Source: an uncultured Bacteroides sp. (GTDB taxonomy: Bacteria > Bacteroidota > Bacteroidia > Bacteroidales > Bacteroidaceae). From it: a stretch of 64,000 bases of DNA. The DNA lies in the NCBI RefSeq assembly GCF_963678845.1, contig NZ_OY787464.1, forward strand, positions 620,001 through 684,000, read 5' to 3'. The notes beneath the pieces are model-generated. The model searched no databases, was not told the origin of the DNA, and was given only the letters and a program-made list of their open reading frames with translations. This document shows positions 18,748 through 27,537 of this stretch, piece after piece. How positions within the stretch are numbered: position 1 is the stretch's first letter; every line of letters starts with the position of its first letter. Position numbers and translations under genes: made by a program.

Positions 18748-19788
18748 CTACAGAGATATTAAGCTGTTATCACTCAGTTTTTCTTTTCCCTCGGTCACAA
18801 CAAGCTGTTCCGGATTTAATCCGCTGATAACTTCGATCCCTTCGTTTCGGTAATTACCTAGCCTAACCTCTTTTTTAATAGCCCGTTTCTTATCCGAAGA
18901 AAGGACATAAACGTATGTCTTCCCCTCATCATCCTTGGTCACAGCATTTTTTGATACCGTGAGGCAATTCTGTTGAATTCCTGTATTGAGATATACATCG
19001 CACACCATTCCGGCTTTTATCTCCAGATTGGTATTCTGAACCATTATTTTCACATCATACGTACGAGATATCGGATCGGGAACTACTCCAACACTCGACA
19101 CTATTCCGCTAAATGATCTTCCACTCAATGCTGCTATTGTGAAGGTAGCCTGTTGTCCTTTCTTTATCTTGCTGATTTCATTTTCAGCTACAGAAACCTT
19201 CACCTGAATTTTTTTAAGGATTACCACCTCTATAGGTGTTTTAAGCGATACTGAATACTGCCCAGGTTCAATGTCACGCTTTCCAACTACTCCGTCAATC
19301 GGTGAGCGCATCTTGCATTTGTCAACACTCGATCTGGCTAGTTGAAGTTGTGATTCAGCCTCTTTCAACGTTGTTTCAACTTCCACCCATTTTATATCTG
19401 CCAGACTACCCGATTTGTATACGCTCTTAAAACGATTATACGCATCCTTAGCCTGTCTGTATTTAGCCAGAGAAGCACTTTGCAGGTGCTCATCATCCGT
19501 TCTGTTCAAGGTGGCCAGCACCTGTCCTTTTCTTACTATATCTCCCTCCTGAACATAAACTTTATCAACCGTTCCTACATTCTCGAAAGAAAGAGAAATG
19601 GTTTGCAACGGTTCTGCCGTTCCGCTGTAATGTAATGCAGAAACACCGGCAGCCAATACAGGCTGAGCTTCAATCTTTACTACCCTGTCAACCTCCTTGG
19701 TTGAATTAGTTGGTTGCTTTTCTCCACAAGCAACGAGCACAGTCATTGTGCACATTAAACATCCCCAATAATAAAATCTCATTTCCAT
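18748..19788 (-). CDS. RND-type periplasmic adaptor (membrane-fusion) lipoprotein
   Basis: This 346-residue AcrA/HlyD-family adaptor has a lipoprotein signal (MTVLVACGEKQ, Cys21), a split biotinyl-lipoyl domain (GTVDKVYVQEGDIVRKGQVL and MRSPIDGVVGKRDIEPGQYV-like half), a helical hairpin between them (about 95-155), then beta-barrel and membrane-proximal domains (IKAGMVCDVYLNTG, VTEGKEKLSDNSL). It links the RND pump and the outer-membrane channel encoded by the fused gene 3 nt downstream. Met3 is an equally good start. Confidence 0.93.
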   Translation of the reverse strand: MEMRFYYWGCLMCTMTVLVACGEKQPTNSTKEVDRVVKIEAQPVLAAGVSALHYSGTAEPLQTISLSFENVGTVDKVYVQEGDIVRKGQVLATLNRTDDEHLQSASLAKYRQAKDAYNRFKSVYKSGSLADIKWVEVETTLKEAESQLQLARSSVDKCKMRSPIDGVVGKRDIEPGQYSVSLKTPIEVVILKKIQVKVSVAENEISKIKKGQQATFTIAALSGRSFSGIVSSVGVVPDPISRTYDVKIMVQNTNLEIKAGMVCDVYLNTGIQQNCLTVSKNAVTKDDEGKTYVYVLSSDKKRAIKKEVRLGNYRNEGIEVISGLNPEQLVVTEGKEKLSDNSLISL

Positions 19789-19961
19789 ACATTTTTAAAT
19801 TTGCAACAAAGGTTATATTTATAGGTGGGCAGGGAAAACGAAAAACGGGTGAAACAGACAAAACTGAGGGTGAAACGTACACGTACCTTTTTGCAGAAAT
19901 TAAAAAGGTGACCGAGACCAGTTGAAGATAGATATAATGAATGCTTTGGAGACGTTGACCG

Positions 19962-20011
19962 ATAAAAAACTCCGTTGCTTTACCGCCATTAATAACGATA
20001 AAGCAACGGAG
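19962..20011 (-). terminator. Rho-independent terminator of the LytS/LytTR pair
   Basis: A 13-bp stem (19970-19982 with 19999-20011, CTCCGTTGCTTTA arm) with a 16-nt loop is followed on the minus strand by a T6 run. It lies 24 nt past the response-regulator stop and separates that pair from the efflux operon. Confidence 0.8.
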
Positions 20012-20035
20012 CAATATTTCAGGAGAAAAGAGAAG

Positions 20036-20809
20036 CTAGGATTGTGTCTCCAGCCAGTGCAGGAATTGAGGTGTTTTCTCCTTGCTAACCAATATCTTCT
20101 CTTTGTGAGGAATTGATATATTTACAGATAGCTTTCTCAGAAAATAACGTGACACATCAAGCACTGCTTTTCTGTTTACCAGATACTGCCTGTTTACGCG
20201 AAAGAAATTACGACCGGCTATTTGCTCCAGTTCTTCAAACTTCTTATTTATCTGATATTTTTCTGAATTAAATGTGAGCAGACAAGTAACTTCATTGGCT
20301 ATATAAAAGAATGCTATTTCCTCTAACCGGACTGGCATAATCTTATCTTTATGATATACCAGCACTGAAGTGTTTTTAGGGACTTCACGATTTGCCAACA
20401 GATCGAGTATAGCATCGTAACGCTGCTCTTTTTTCCCCGAAAATGTTTTTTGCAGACTACGGTATTTTGCTAATGAATCAGCAATAGTCTGCGACGTGGA
20501 GGGTTTTAGTACATAATCTATACCATTCGTTTTAAATGCATTCAGTGCATATTCATCGTAAGCTGTACAAAAAATAACAGGTACCGATATTTGAATTGCT
20601 TTAAATATCTCAAAGCTCAGTCCGTCTCCCAATTGCACATCACTAAAAATAAGATCGGGAACTGGATTGCTCTCAAAATAAGCAATGGCAGTCTTCACTG
20701 AAGCAAGGATTGCTACTATATTCGCATCCGACTCAAGCTCACAGATTGTTCCGGCAAGTTCTGCTGCTGTTATTTTCTCATCTTCAATAATAACAATGTT
20801 CATATTCAA
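20036..20809 (-). CDS. LytTR-type response regulator
   Basis: This 257-residue regulator has an N-terminal receiver (acidic pocket IIEDE, phospho-acceptor Asp57 in DLIFSDVQLG, conserved Thr/Lys at FCTAYDEYALNAFKTNGIDYVLKP). The C-terminal LytTR DNA-binding domain (FFRVNRQYLVNRKAVLDVSR) binds direct repeats rather than using a helix-turn-helix. Its gene follows that of the histidine kinase with a 7-nt gap. The pair lies immediately upstream of, and codirectional with, the efflux operon but is separated from it by a terminator. It is therefore a candidate regulator of the pump, though this is inferred from position only. Confidence 0.93.
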   Translation of the reverse strand: MNMNIVIIEDEKITAAELAGTICELESDANIVAILASVKTAIAYFESNPVPDLIFSDVQLGDGLSFEIFKAIQISVPVIFCTAYDEYALNAFKTNGIDYVLKPSTSQTIADSLAKYRSLQKTFSGKKEQRYDAILDLLANREVPKNTSVLVYHKDKIMPVRLEEIAFFYIANEVTCLLTFNSEKYQINKKFEELEQIAGRNFFRVNRQYLVNRKAVLDVSRYFLRKLSVNISIPHKEKILVSKEKTPQFLHWLETQS

Positions 20810-20816
20810 TATTTCA

Positions 20817-21902
20817 TTAATTCGTTCTTTGTAAAGAAGACATTGCTACTTTACGGTCAAGCAATTTTATGCTCACAGAGAAAGTGTTTTCATCCGTTTC
20901 AATAAGTAACTCATCATCCGATAAAATACGATAACGCTCAGAAAGATTTTTTAGTCCGCTTCCAGAGAAGGCTTCGGAAGTTATTTTAGGTTTAAGCGTA
21001 TTTACCACTTTTATCCTCTCATCTGTCTGCTCTATCCTGATAGAAAGAGGCTGTTCTTCTGTTAACTCATTGTGTTTTATTGCATTTTCAAGTAATGGCT
21101 GAATAGAAAAAGAGGGGACAAAACAATTTTCAGCAATCTCATCGGAAATAGAAATAGTACAGATTAGCGCATCGCCAAAACGTATTTTCTGCATTCTCAG
21201 ATAGTCCTGACATAGCTTGAGTTCATCTTTCAGCCTTACCACTTTCGTACTATTATTGGAAACAGAAGCCCTTAGAAAATCAGAGAGACAAATCAGATAC
21301 TCTTCTGCCGATACCGGATCAATTTTATATAATGATTTTAATATATTCAATGCATTAAACAGAAAATGGGGATGTATTTGCTGACGAAGTAACTGATTGG
21401 CTGCTTCTGCATTAGCTGCTTTCAGCAATGAATTTTCCATATCAGCACGGACTTTAATCTCCTGCAGAATAATGTAGTTATGAAGTATGAGGATTAACGT
21501 ATTAACAAATACACTGATTATAACCAGGTTAATTAAATCAATAGCATTCAAGGTTTGATGATGAAGATAATTATAGTACCACACAACAAACGGAAAAAGT
21601 AAAGCACTAAAAGCGTAACTGGCCAGATAATAATTTCTGCCGGCAGATAAGGAACGCACGTGAGGCTGTTTTCTGAAAATCAGTAGCCAAAGAATATTGG
21701 CAAAGGCAATGGGTAGCAAAATAACAAGTGAAAGAGAAGAACCCAGAATAGCATCTTTCAAACCTCGTAACCCCCAAAATGCCATAACAAAAGCAAAAAC
21801 GAATAAGACTCCGATTGCAATAAGCCAGAAATTCAGAATGCACAACCGTTTGATAGGATACGATGATTTTGTACTCATACATGTTCTATTTATATCATTC
21901 AA
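20817..21902 (-). CDS. LytS/YehU-type sensor histidine kinase
   Basis: This 361-residue membrane kinase has four hydrophobic helices (about 22-48, 55-77, 92-112, 122-147), a short coiled coil, the His_kinase motif RQQIHPHFLFNALNILKSLY with phospho-acceptor His177, and an HATPase domain (SIQPLLENAIKHNE N-box, SGSGLKNLSERY G-box). No large extracytoplasmic sensor is present, so the signal is probably sensed in the membrane. Met9 (MSTKSSYPIKRL) is a plausible alternative start. It partners with the LytTR regulator encoded immediately downstream. Confidence 0.93.
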   Translation of the reverse strand: MNDINRTCMSTKSSYPIKRLCILNFWLIAIGVLFVFAFVMAFWGLRGLKDAILGSSLSLVILLPIAFANILWLLIFRKQPHVRSLSAGRNYYLASYAFSALLFPFVVWYYNYLHHQTLNAIDLINLVIISVFVNTLILILHNYIILQEIKVRADMENSLLKAANAEAANQLLRQQIHPHFLFNALNILKSLYKIDPVSAEEYLICLSDFLRASVSNNSTKVVRLKDELKLCQDYLRMQKIRFGDALICTISISDEIAENCFVPSFSIQPLLENAIKHNELTEEQPLSIRIEQTDERIKVVNTLKPKITSEAFSGSGLKNLSERYRILSDDELLIETDENTFSVSIKLLDRKVAMSSLQRTN

Positions 21903-22017
21903 CTAAAAGCTGAATTCAAAGGTAAAAAAAAAAATCATTTTTTCTTTTTTATAAAGACGAAGATTATAAAATTATTGTTTAACCTTTACAGACAAATTAT
22001 TGTCTACAGAATAAAAT

Positions 22018-22059
22018 TTATCCCTTTTTAATGGATTTTGAGCCATCAAAAAGGGATAA
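22018..22059 (-). terminator. Hairpin after the GH2 gene
   Basis: 17-nt arms (22018-22034 and 22043-22059) pair with one mismatch around an 8-nt loop. The hairpin lies 54 nt past the beta-galactosidase stop and is followed on the minus strand by a T-rich stretch. Confidence 0.65.
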
Positions 22060-22113
22060 TTAAAAGCGAACTTAAAATAATGTTTATTTAAAACAATTCA
22101 TCCACTTCAATAA

Positions 22114-25100
22114 TTACTTTGATTGTAATAATTGTATGGTATATGTAAACTGAGTATTATCTGACCAAACCTGATATCTATCCAAAGGTCTTGGACCACA
22201 ACCCGCAGAGCCTACACCCAATGTTTTAGATGAGAGACAGAAAACAGTTGCAGTACTAGCAGGAAGATCTATCTTATATTCAACAGGGAACATCTGTTCA
22301 TCTGTATGAGGCAAAGCAGAAACCTGCATTAAGTTCTCATCTGAATTTACTACGAAACCAGGCATACTATTTCCGGTAAATTTCACCCATCTTACATCTT
22401 CATGGTTTCCACGATCCATAGGCTTTTCATATTCATATTGATCATTTACACCTAACTCATAAAGACCTACATCTGCGCCACTCTTGCGATCTGAATAATT
22501 TTCTATCGGACCACGACCAAAATATGCCATACGATCCAACTTCTTATCAAGAAGCATACGTACACCGATATGTGCAAGATTAATTCTCAAACCAATAAAA
22601 TCGACTTTATTATCAACTTTTACAGAGCCATCGCCTTTAATTGTATATGTAGAAGTATGATATGCACCAAATCCTTCTTTACCATCATACTTTACAGTAG
22701 AAGTTACTTTCACAGAGAATTTATCAACAGTTTCTACTTTCAGATTAACCAAAGAACTTTTAAGATCATTCACACCAAATTTTTCCCAATCTCTGTTTGC
22801 CCACATATCATCATTACGGTGAGCTGCACGCCATAAGTGAAGTTTTGGTGAACCATCAGAAATCAAAAGATTTACTCTATCTTTCTCAAGCTGGCTCATT
22901 AAGCCTGTCTTTTTATCAAAGGTTACAGCAAATCCTGTTCCTGACACTTTTACTAACTGATCATCCTGGCTCACCTTAACTGGAGAAGTTACTTTTGCAT
23001 CTTCAACAGGAAGAGTACTTACTGGTAACTTAAATTGTTCAGAAGCAACTTCGAATCCTTTATCCGCCCATAATGTTTTATCTTTTTGAGTATAAGATAT
23101 GCGCAAATAATATTCAGCTCCGGCTTTAGGGCTTTCTATTTTATATGGAACAGAAATCCAACTTTCTCTGAAAGGCCAGATCTGTGGTAATTTCAATACA
23201 CCCTTATCAATTTCTTTTCCATTTTCAGTCAGCGTCCATGAAGCATCAAAAGCATCCAATGACATAAACTGGAATTTGTTTCTAATTTTAATTGTACCAG
23301 ATGAAGGCTCAACCAGTTCTGTATCAATCCATTGAAAAGCCTTCTTCATTTCAGGATAATGAGGCTTAATCGTTTTTCTATCCCATGCAACAACACCTTT
23401 GTGAATAAAATAATGATCGTTAGGGAATTCGCCAAAACCTCCTCCGTATGCTAAGATAGGATGTTCTGGGTTACGTTTGTTCCACAATGCCTGATCCTGA
23501 TATTCCCAGATAGCTCCACCAAGTATCTCCGGATTATTATCAAAAACCTTAGAATATTCTTCCAATGATCCCATAGAATTGAACATTGCATGAGCAAATT
23601 CACAAATATAGAATGGCTTAGTCAGCTCTTTATTCTGAGCAACCCAAGCAAAATCAGAGGGAGTACCATACATTCTTCCATCAAAATCAGACGGGTTATT
23701 TTTACCCATACCGAAACGTTCGTAGTGTACAAAACGAGTAGGATCAATAGACTTAACAGTATTCATTGCTGATACAAAATTCGATCCAACACGTCCGCAT
23801 TCATTTCCTAATGACCAGATTATTACTGACGGGTGATTTTTAAAGTTTTCTACATTGGCCACATTACGATCTATTATTGCAGCTTTCATAAGTGGTTCTT
23901 CATCAAACTTTCCATCGTAACCATGACATTCAGCATTTGCTTCAGCTACCAACCAGATACCCCATTCATCACACAACTCATACCAGCGAGGATCATCTGA
24001 ATAATGGCAGGTACGCACATGATTACAGTTACCTTGCTTAATAACTTCCAGATCTCTGATCATTTGTTCTTCTGTTATTGCATGACCAACATCCGACCAA
24101 TGTTCGTGACGGTTTACACCTTTCAGCTTTATTGGAGTTCCATTTACCAGAAACTGTCGTCCTTTTATCTCAATCTTACGGAATCCAGTACGTGAAGATA
24201 ATATTTCATTAGTTCCCTTACTGTCTTGCAAAGTAAGAACTGTTGTATAAAGTTTTGGGGTCTCAGCTGTCCATTTCTGAGGATTATTAACCATAAATTT
24301 TAAAGAAACGATTGTTTCCTGTCCAGGTTTTAAAGCAGGAATATTTGCTACAGCCTTTGAAGCGTCAACCGGTTCGTTACCATTATAAAGTGAAGCTTGT
24401 AATTTCTGCACCAAAGAAGGCTGAGAGCCATAATTCTTTATTTTTGCTGAAACGCTTACCTCTGAATTCTTATATTCTTTATCAAGATCTGTCTGAACAA
24501 AGAAATCACGAACATGAGTCTGAGGAGAACTCCAAAGAGTAACATTGCGGAATATACCGCTCAATCGCCACATATCCTGATCTTCCAGATAACTACCGGA
24601 ACAATAACGGTAAACCTCAACAGCCACCATATTCTTACCCGGTTTCACATATTTAGTTAAGTCAAACTCAGCAGCATTACGGCTATTGGTACTGTAACCC
24701 ACTTTCTGGCCGTTAACCCAGATAAAAAAGGCAGCATCAACACCATCAAAAGTAATGAAAACACGACGACCATTCCAGTTGGCCGGCACATCAAAGTCAC
24801 GTCTGTAACTACCTACAGGATTACGCTCTTCATAAGCTGTATAATTTTTAGGCGGTTCACTCATTACATGAGGAAAATCTATTTTAAAGGTATACCCCAA
24901 GTTTCTGTAATAAGGAGTTCCATATCCTAATACCTGCCAGTTTGAAGGTACAGGAATCTCTTTCCAACTTGAAACATCATAATCTGTTTTATAAAAATCG
25001 ACAGGACGCTGGTTTGGCCACGCTACCCAGTTAAACTTCCACATTCCGTTCAGTACACGGCAATATGATGATTCGTGTCTTTTTGCTTTGAGTGCCTCGT

Positions 25101-25281
25101 CAAGAGAAGCATAAGGCATCAAGGTTGCATGGGCCGGTTCTTTGTTTATTCCTAAACATTCCGGATTTTCAATCTCGGCCGGGAAATCTTTACCAGCCAC
25201 CAGCTGAGTTACGTTCTGACCATTGACCGTTGATAACAGACCAACAGCCCCGATAAAAAAGGTTAGCAATTTTGTTTTCAT
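22114..25281 (-). CDS. GH2 beta-galactosidase, secreted, LacZ-like
   Basis: This 1055-residue enzyme hydrolyses terminal beta-galactosides. The order is signal peptide (1-21, ending STVNGQ), jelly-roll sugar-binding domain (about 75-255), immunoglobulin-like domain, TIM barrel with acid/base Glu494 (SVIIWSLGNECGR) and nucleophile Glu561 (PFYICEFAHAMFNSMGS), a further beta domain, and a C-terminal Bgal_small_N supersandwich domain (from about 775). HEHWSD at 392-397 is the conserved active-site histidine loop. The exported location is typical of Bacteroides, unlike cytoplasmic E. coli LacZ. It stands alone on the minus strand, divergent from the SusR-like gene, and nothing else links it to the neighbouring glucan locus. 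Confidence 0.94.
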   Translation of the reverse strand: MKTKLLTFFIGAVGLLSTVNGQNVTQLVAGKDFPAEIENPECLGINKEPAHATLMPYASLDEALKAKRHESSYCRVLNGMWKFNWVAWPNQRPVDFYKTDYDVSSWKEIPVPSNWQVLGYGTPYYRNLGYTFKIDFPHVMSEPPKNYTAYEERNPVGSYRRDFDVPANWNGRRVFITFDGVDAAFFIWVNGQKVGYSTNSRNAAEFDLTKYVKPGKNMVAVEVYRYCSGSYLEDQDMWRLSGIFRNVTLWSSPQTHVRDFFVQTDLDKEYKNSEVSVSAKIKNYGSQPSLVQKLQASLYNGNEPVDASKAVANIPALKPGQETIVSLKFMVNNPQKWTAETPKLYTTVLTLQDSKGTNEILSSRTGFRKIEIKGRQFLVNGTPIKLKGVNRHEHWSDVGHAITEEQMIRDLEVIKQGNCNHVRTCHYSDDPRWYELCDEWGIWLVAEANAECHGYDGKFDEEPLMKAAIIDRNVANVENFKNHPSVIIWSLGNECGRVGSNFVSAMNTVKSIDPTRFVHYERFGMGKNNPSDFDGRMYGTPSDFAWVAQNKELTKPFYICEFAHAMFNSMGSLEEYSKVFDNNPEILGGAIWEYQDQALWNKRNPEHPILAYGGGFGEFPNDHYFIHKGVVAWDRKTIKPHYPEMKKAFQWIDTELVEPSSGTIKIRNKFQFMSLDAFDASWTLTENGKEIDKGVLKLPQIWPFRESWISVPYKIESPKAGAEYYLRISYTQKDKTLWADKGFEVASEQFKLPVSTLPVEDAKVTSPVKVSQDDQLVKVSGTGFAVTFDKKTGLMSQLEKDRVNLLISDGSPKLHLWRAAHRNDDMWANRDWEKFGVNDLKSSLVNLKVETVDKFSVKVTSTVKYDGKEGFGAYHTSTYTIKGDGSVKVDNKVDFIGLRINLAHIGVRMLLDKKLDRMAYFGRGPIENYSDRKSGADVGLYELGVNDQYEYEKPMDRGNHEDVRWVKFTGNSMPGFVVNSDENLMQVSALPHTDEQMFPVEYKIDLPASTATVFCLSSKTLGVGSAGCGPRPLDRYQVWSDNTQFTYTIQLLQSK

Positions 25282-25686
25282 TAATTATTAAATTTATTAG
25301 TATTCACAAATTTAAGAAATGCATTAGAGCAATCGCCTACAGAGTCTTACCATAATAACATACTGCAAAATTAGGCATTTTCTCTCAGATTAAACTAGAC
25401 TATAAGATCAATTTGGTATAAATAATCGTATTGTTACAGCAATCACTATTTCTCATAATATTATCAGAAGGCCAAAATTAGTAAATATATTACAAACAGA
25501 ATGCAAATATAACTTTTAGAATTACTTTAAATTAATATACTCTATGAAACGACCTCTCCCAATATAAAATTCTTATCCTGAGAATAAGAATTAAAATTAA
25601 ATCAATTAAATTCCTATAAAAATCATATTTTACTACCTTTGCCTATCTAAAACTATAAGATTATAGAAAACACGAATCTCTGATAC
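25282..25686. other. Divergent intergenic region between GH2 and SusR-like genes
   Basis: This is 405 bp of AT-rich DNA with no credible ORF. It holds two TAnnTTTG elements: TAAATTTG on the minus strand (25307-25314), reading towards the GH2 gene, and TACCTTTG on the plus strand (25634-25641), reading towards the regulator. No clear -33 elements and no long repeats are visible. Confidence 0.6.
25634..25641 (+). promoter_or_regulatory. Candidate -7 element of the SusR-like gene
   Basis: TACCTTTG matches the Bacteroides consensus TAnnTTTG and lies 45 nt upstream of the start codon. A convincing -33 TTTG is not visible. Confidence 0.4.
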
Positions 25687-27360
25687 ATGAAAAAGATTAT
25701 AACTCTTCTTATATTGATAATTTGCAATTTCTCTTATGTAAAAGGTCAGGATATTGAATCTTTATTAAATGAACTTGATCATACAATTAAGAACCGTGAA
25801 CATTATTTTAATGATAAGGTTGGCCGTATCAGGCAAATTGAGAGTATATTCCCTTTGCATAATGATGAGCAGAATTATGCTGTTTTAGGCAAAGTATTCG
25901 ATGAATTTCGAGCATTTAATACAGACTCATGCGCCTATTATGCTCAGAAAAAAATGCAGTTGGCTAAAAAAATAGGTAAAAGATCGTATATAGACGATTC
26001 TAATATGAATTTAGCTGAAGTCTATGGTATTACAGGAATGTATAAAGAGGCATTGGATATTCTGAACACGGTAAATAGAAGTAAGCTTCCCGGATATCTT
26101 GTTCCGTATTATTATTATCTATATAGAACAATTTATGGCTTAATGAGTGACTATTCCATGCTTGAATCAGACAAGAAAAAGTACGCTGAATTAACAGACC
26201 ATTATCGGGATTCTTTATTGATAGTCAATAAAAAGAAGACTTATGCATATATTATTGTTAAAGCAGATGGATTGATCTATAATAACAAAGCAAAGGAAGC
26301 CATATCGTTACTATCCGGTTATATGAATAATCTGAAGAAAGATAATCCCAATATCGGAACATTGGCATATACCATGTCACTTGCTTATCAAAAAAATCGT
26401 GATAATGAAAAGAGAAAGTACTATTTAGCTATATCTTCCCTCTCTGACATTGAAAGAGGAGCTAAGGAATATGTTTCGTTGCGTGAATTAGCTCAGATTC
26501 TTTATGATGAAGGTGATTTGGACCGTTCTTATAATTATCTGAAATGTTCAATGGAAGATGCTGCATTCTGTAATGCCCGTTTACGAACTATTGAAGTATC
26601 CAAGTTCTTTCCGATAGTAGAGAAAGCTTATCAGCAAAAATTGCATAAAAAGGAAATGCAACGAACTATTGCATTGGCCATTGTTAGCTTCCTGACAGTT
26701 TTATTAATGTTTGCACTATTCTTTCTTTATAAACAATATAAAAACTTAGCTATTGCCCGTGAGCAACTCCAGAATCTGGCCAAAGGCCTGCAGCAGATGA
26801 ATATTGAGCAGAAGCTCCTAAATGAAAAGCTAGTCGAATCAAACAAACAATTAAGAGATTCAAATAATGCTCTTATTGAATCTAATCGCATCAAAGAGGA
26901 ATACATAGGCCATTATATGAATTTCTGTTCTCTGCATATTGACAAGATGGAGAATTATCGTCACTTATTGTGCAAGATTGCTCAAAATGAAAAAGTTGAA
27001 GCTCTGTTTAAGAAACTACGCTCTAATCAGATTATTGAGGATGAATTGAAAGAGTTTTATGAAAATTTTGATGATACATTCCTGCATTTATTTCCAAACT
27101 TTGTGAATGAATTTAATCAGTTACTACTAGAAGATGGCCGTGAATATCCGAAATCGGAAAATCAGTTGACTACTGTATTACGCATCTTTGCACTCATTCG
27201 CCTGGGAATTACTGATAGTGTCAAGATAGCCGATTTTCTTCGTTATTCCGTTACTACTATCTATAATTATCGTGTAAAAGTTCGTAATAAAGCTATTGGG
27301 GATAGGAATGAACTGGAAGAAAAAGTAATGAATATAAGTAGAATTACAAAAAACAAATAA
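25687..27360 (+). CDS. SusR-like transcriptional regulator
   Basis: This 557-residue membrane regulator resembles SusR, the activator of starch utilization in Bacteroides. It has a signal peptide (1-20), a periplasmic helical TPR-like sensor (about 25-325), one membrane helix (about 330-350, IALAIVSFLTVLLMFALFFL), a coiled coil (QLQNLAKGLQQMNIEQKLLN), and a cytoplasmic C-terminal domain with a helix-turn-helix near 500-540 (LIRLGITDSVKIADFLRYSV then TTIYNYRVKVRNKA). It is codirectional with, and 177 bp upstream of, a SusC/SusD operon containing a GH66 enzyme. The ligand is probably an isomalto-oligosaccharide, by analogy with the dextran locus of B. thetaiotaomicron. That analogy is from memory. 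Confidence 0.88.
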   Translation: MKKIITLLILIICNFSYVKGQDIESLLNELDHTIKNREHYFNDKVGRIRQIESIFPLHNDEQNYAVLGKVFDEFRAFNTDSCAYYAQKKMQLAKKIGKRSYIDDSNMNLAEVYGITGMYKEALDILNTVNRSKLPGYLVPYYYYLYRTIYGLMSDYSMLESDKKKYAELTDHYRDSLLIVNKKKTYAYIIVKADGLIYNNKAKEAISLLSGYMNNLKKDNPNIGTLAYTMSLAYQKNRDNEKRKYYLAISSLSDIERGAKEYVSLRELAQILYDEGDLDRSYNYLKCSMEDAAFCNARLRTIEVSKFFPIVEKAYQQKLHKKEMQRTIALAIVSFLTVLLMFALFFLYKQYKNLAIAREQLQNLAKGLQQMNIEQKLLNEKLVESNKQLRDSNNALIESNRIKEEYIGHYMNFCSLHIDKMENYRHLLCKIAQNEKVEALFKKLRSNQIIEDELKEFYENFDDTFLHLFPNFVNEFNQLLLEDGREYPKSENQLTTVLRIFALIRLGITDSVKIADFLRYSVTTIYNYRVKVRNKAIGDRNELEEKVMNISRITKNK

Positions 27361-27477
27361 AATACAGCTACTTTTTACAGCACCCAAAGAAGAGCTAACG
27401 CTCTATTTATAAAGTATATACATATCACAAAGTACTACTTTTTTTCTATCTATTCTAAATGAAGATTTAAGATTGAA

Positions 27478-27485
27478 TATTTTTG
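27478..27485 (+). promoter_or_regulatory. Candidate -7 element of the GH66 PUL operon
   Basis: TATTTTTG fits TAnnTTTG and lies 52 nt before the SusC start. No good -33 box is seen, as is common for promoters needing an activator. Confidence 0.35.
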
Positions 27486-27537
27486 CAATGCAATGTTAAG
27501 TTGCAAGTAATAATAATATTAACTTTAAATTTCATTT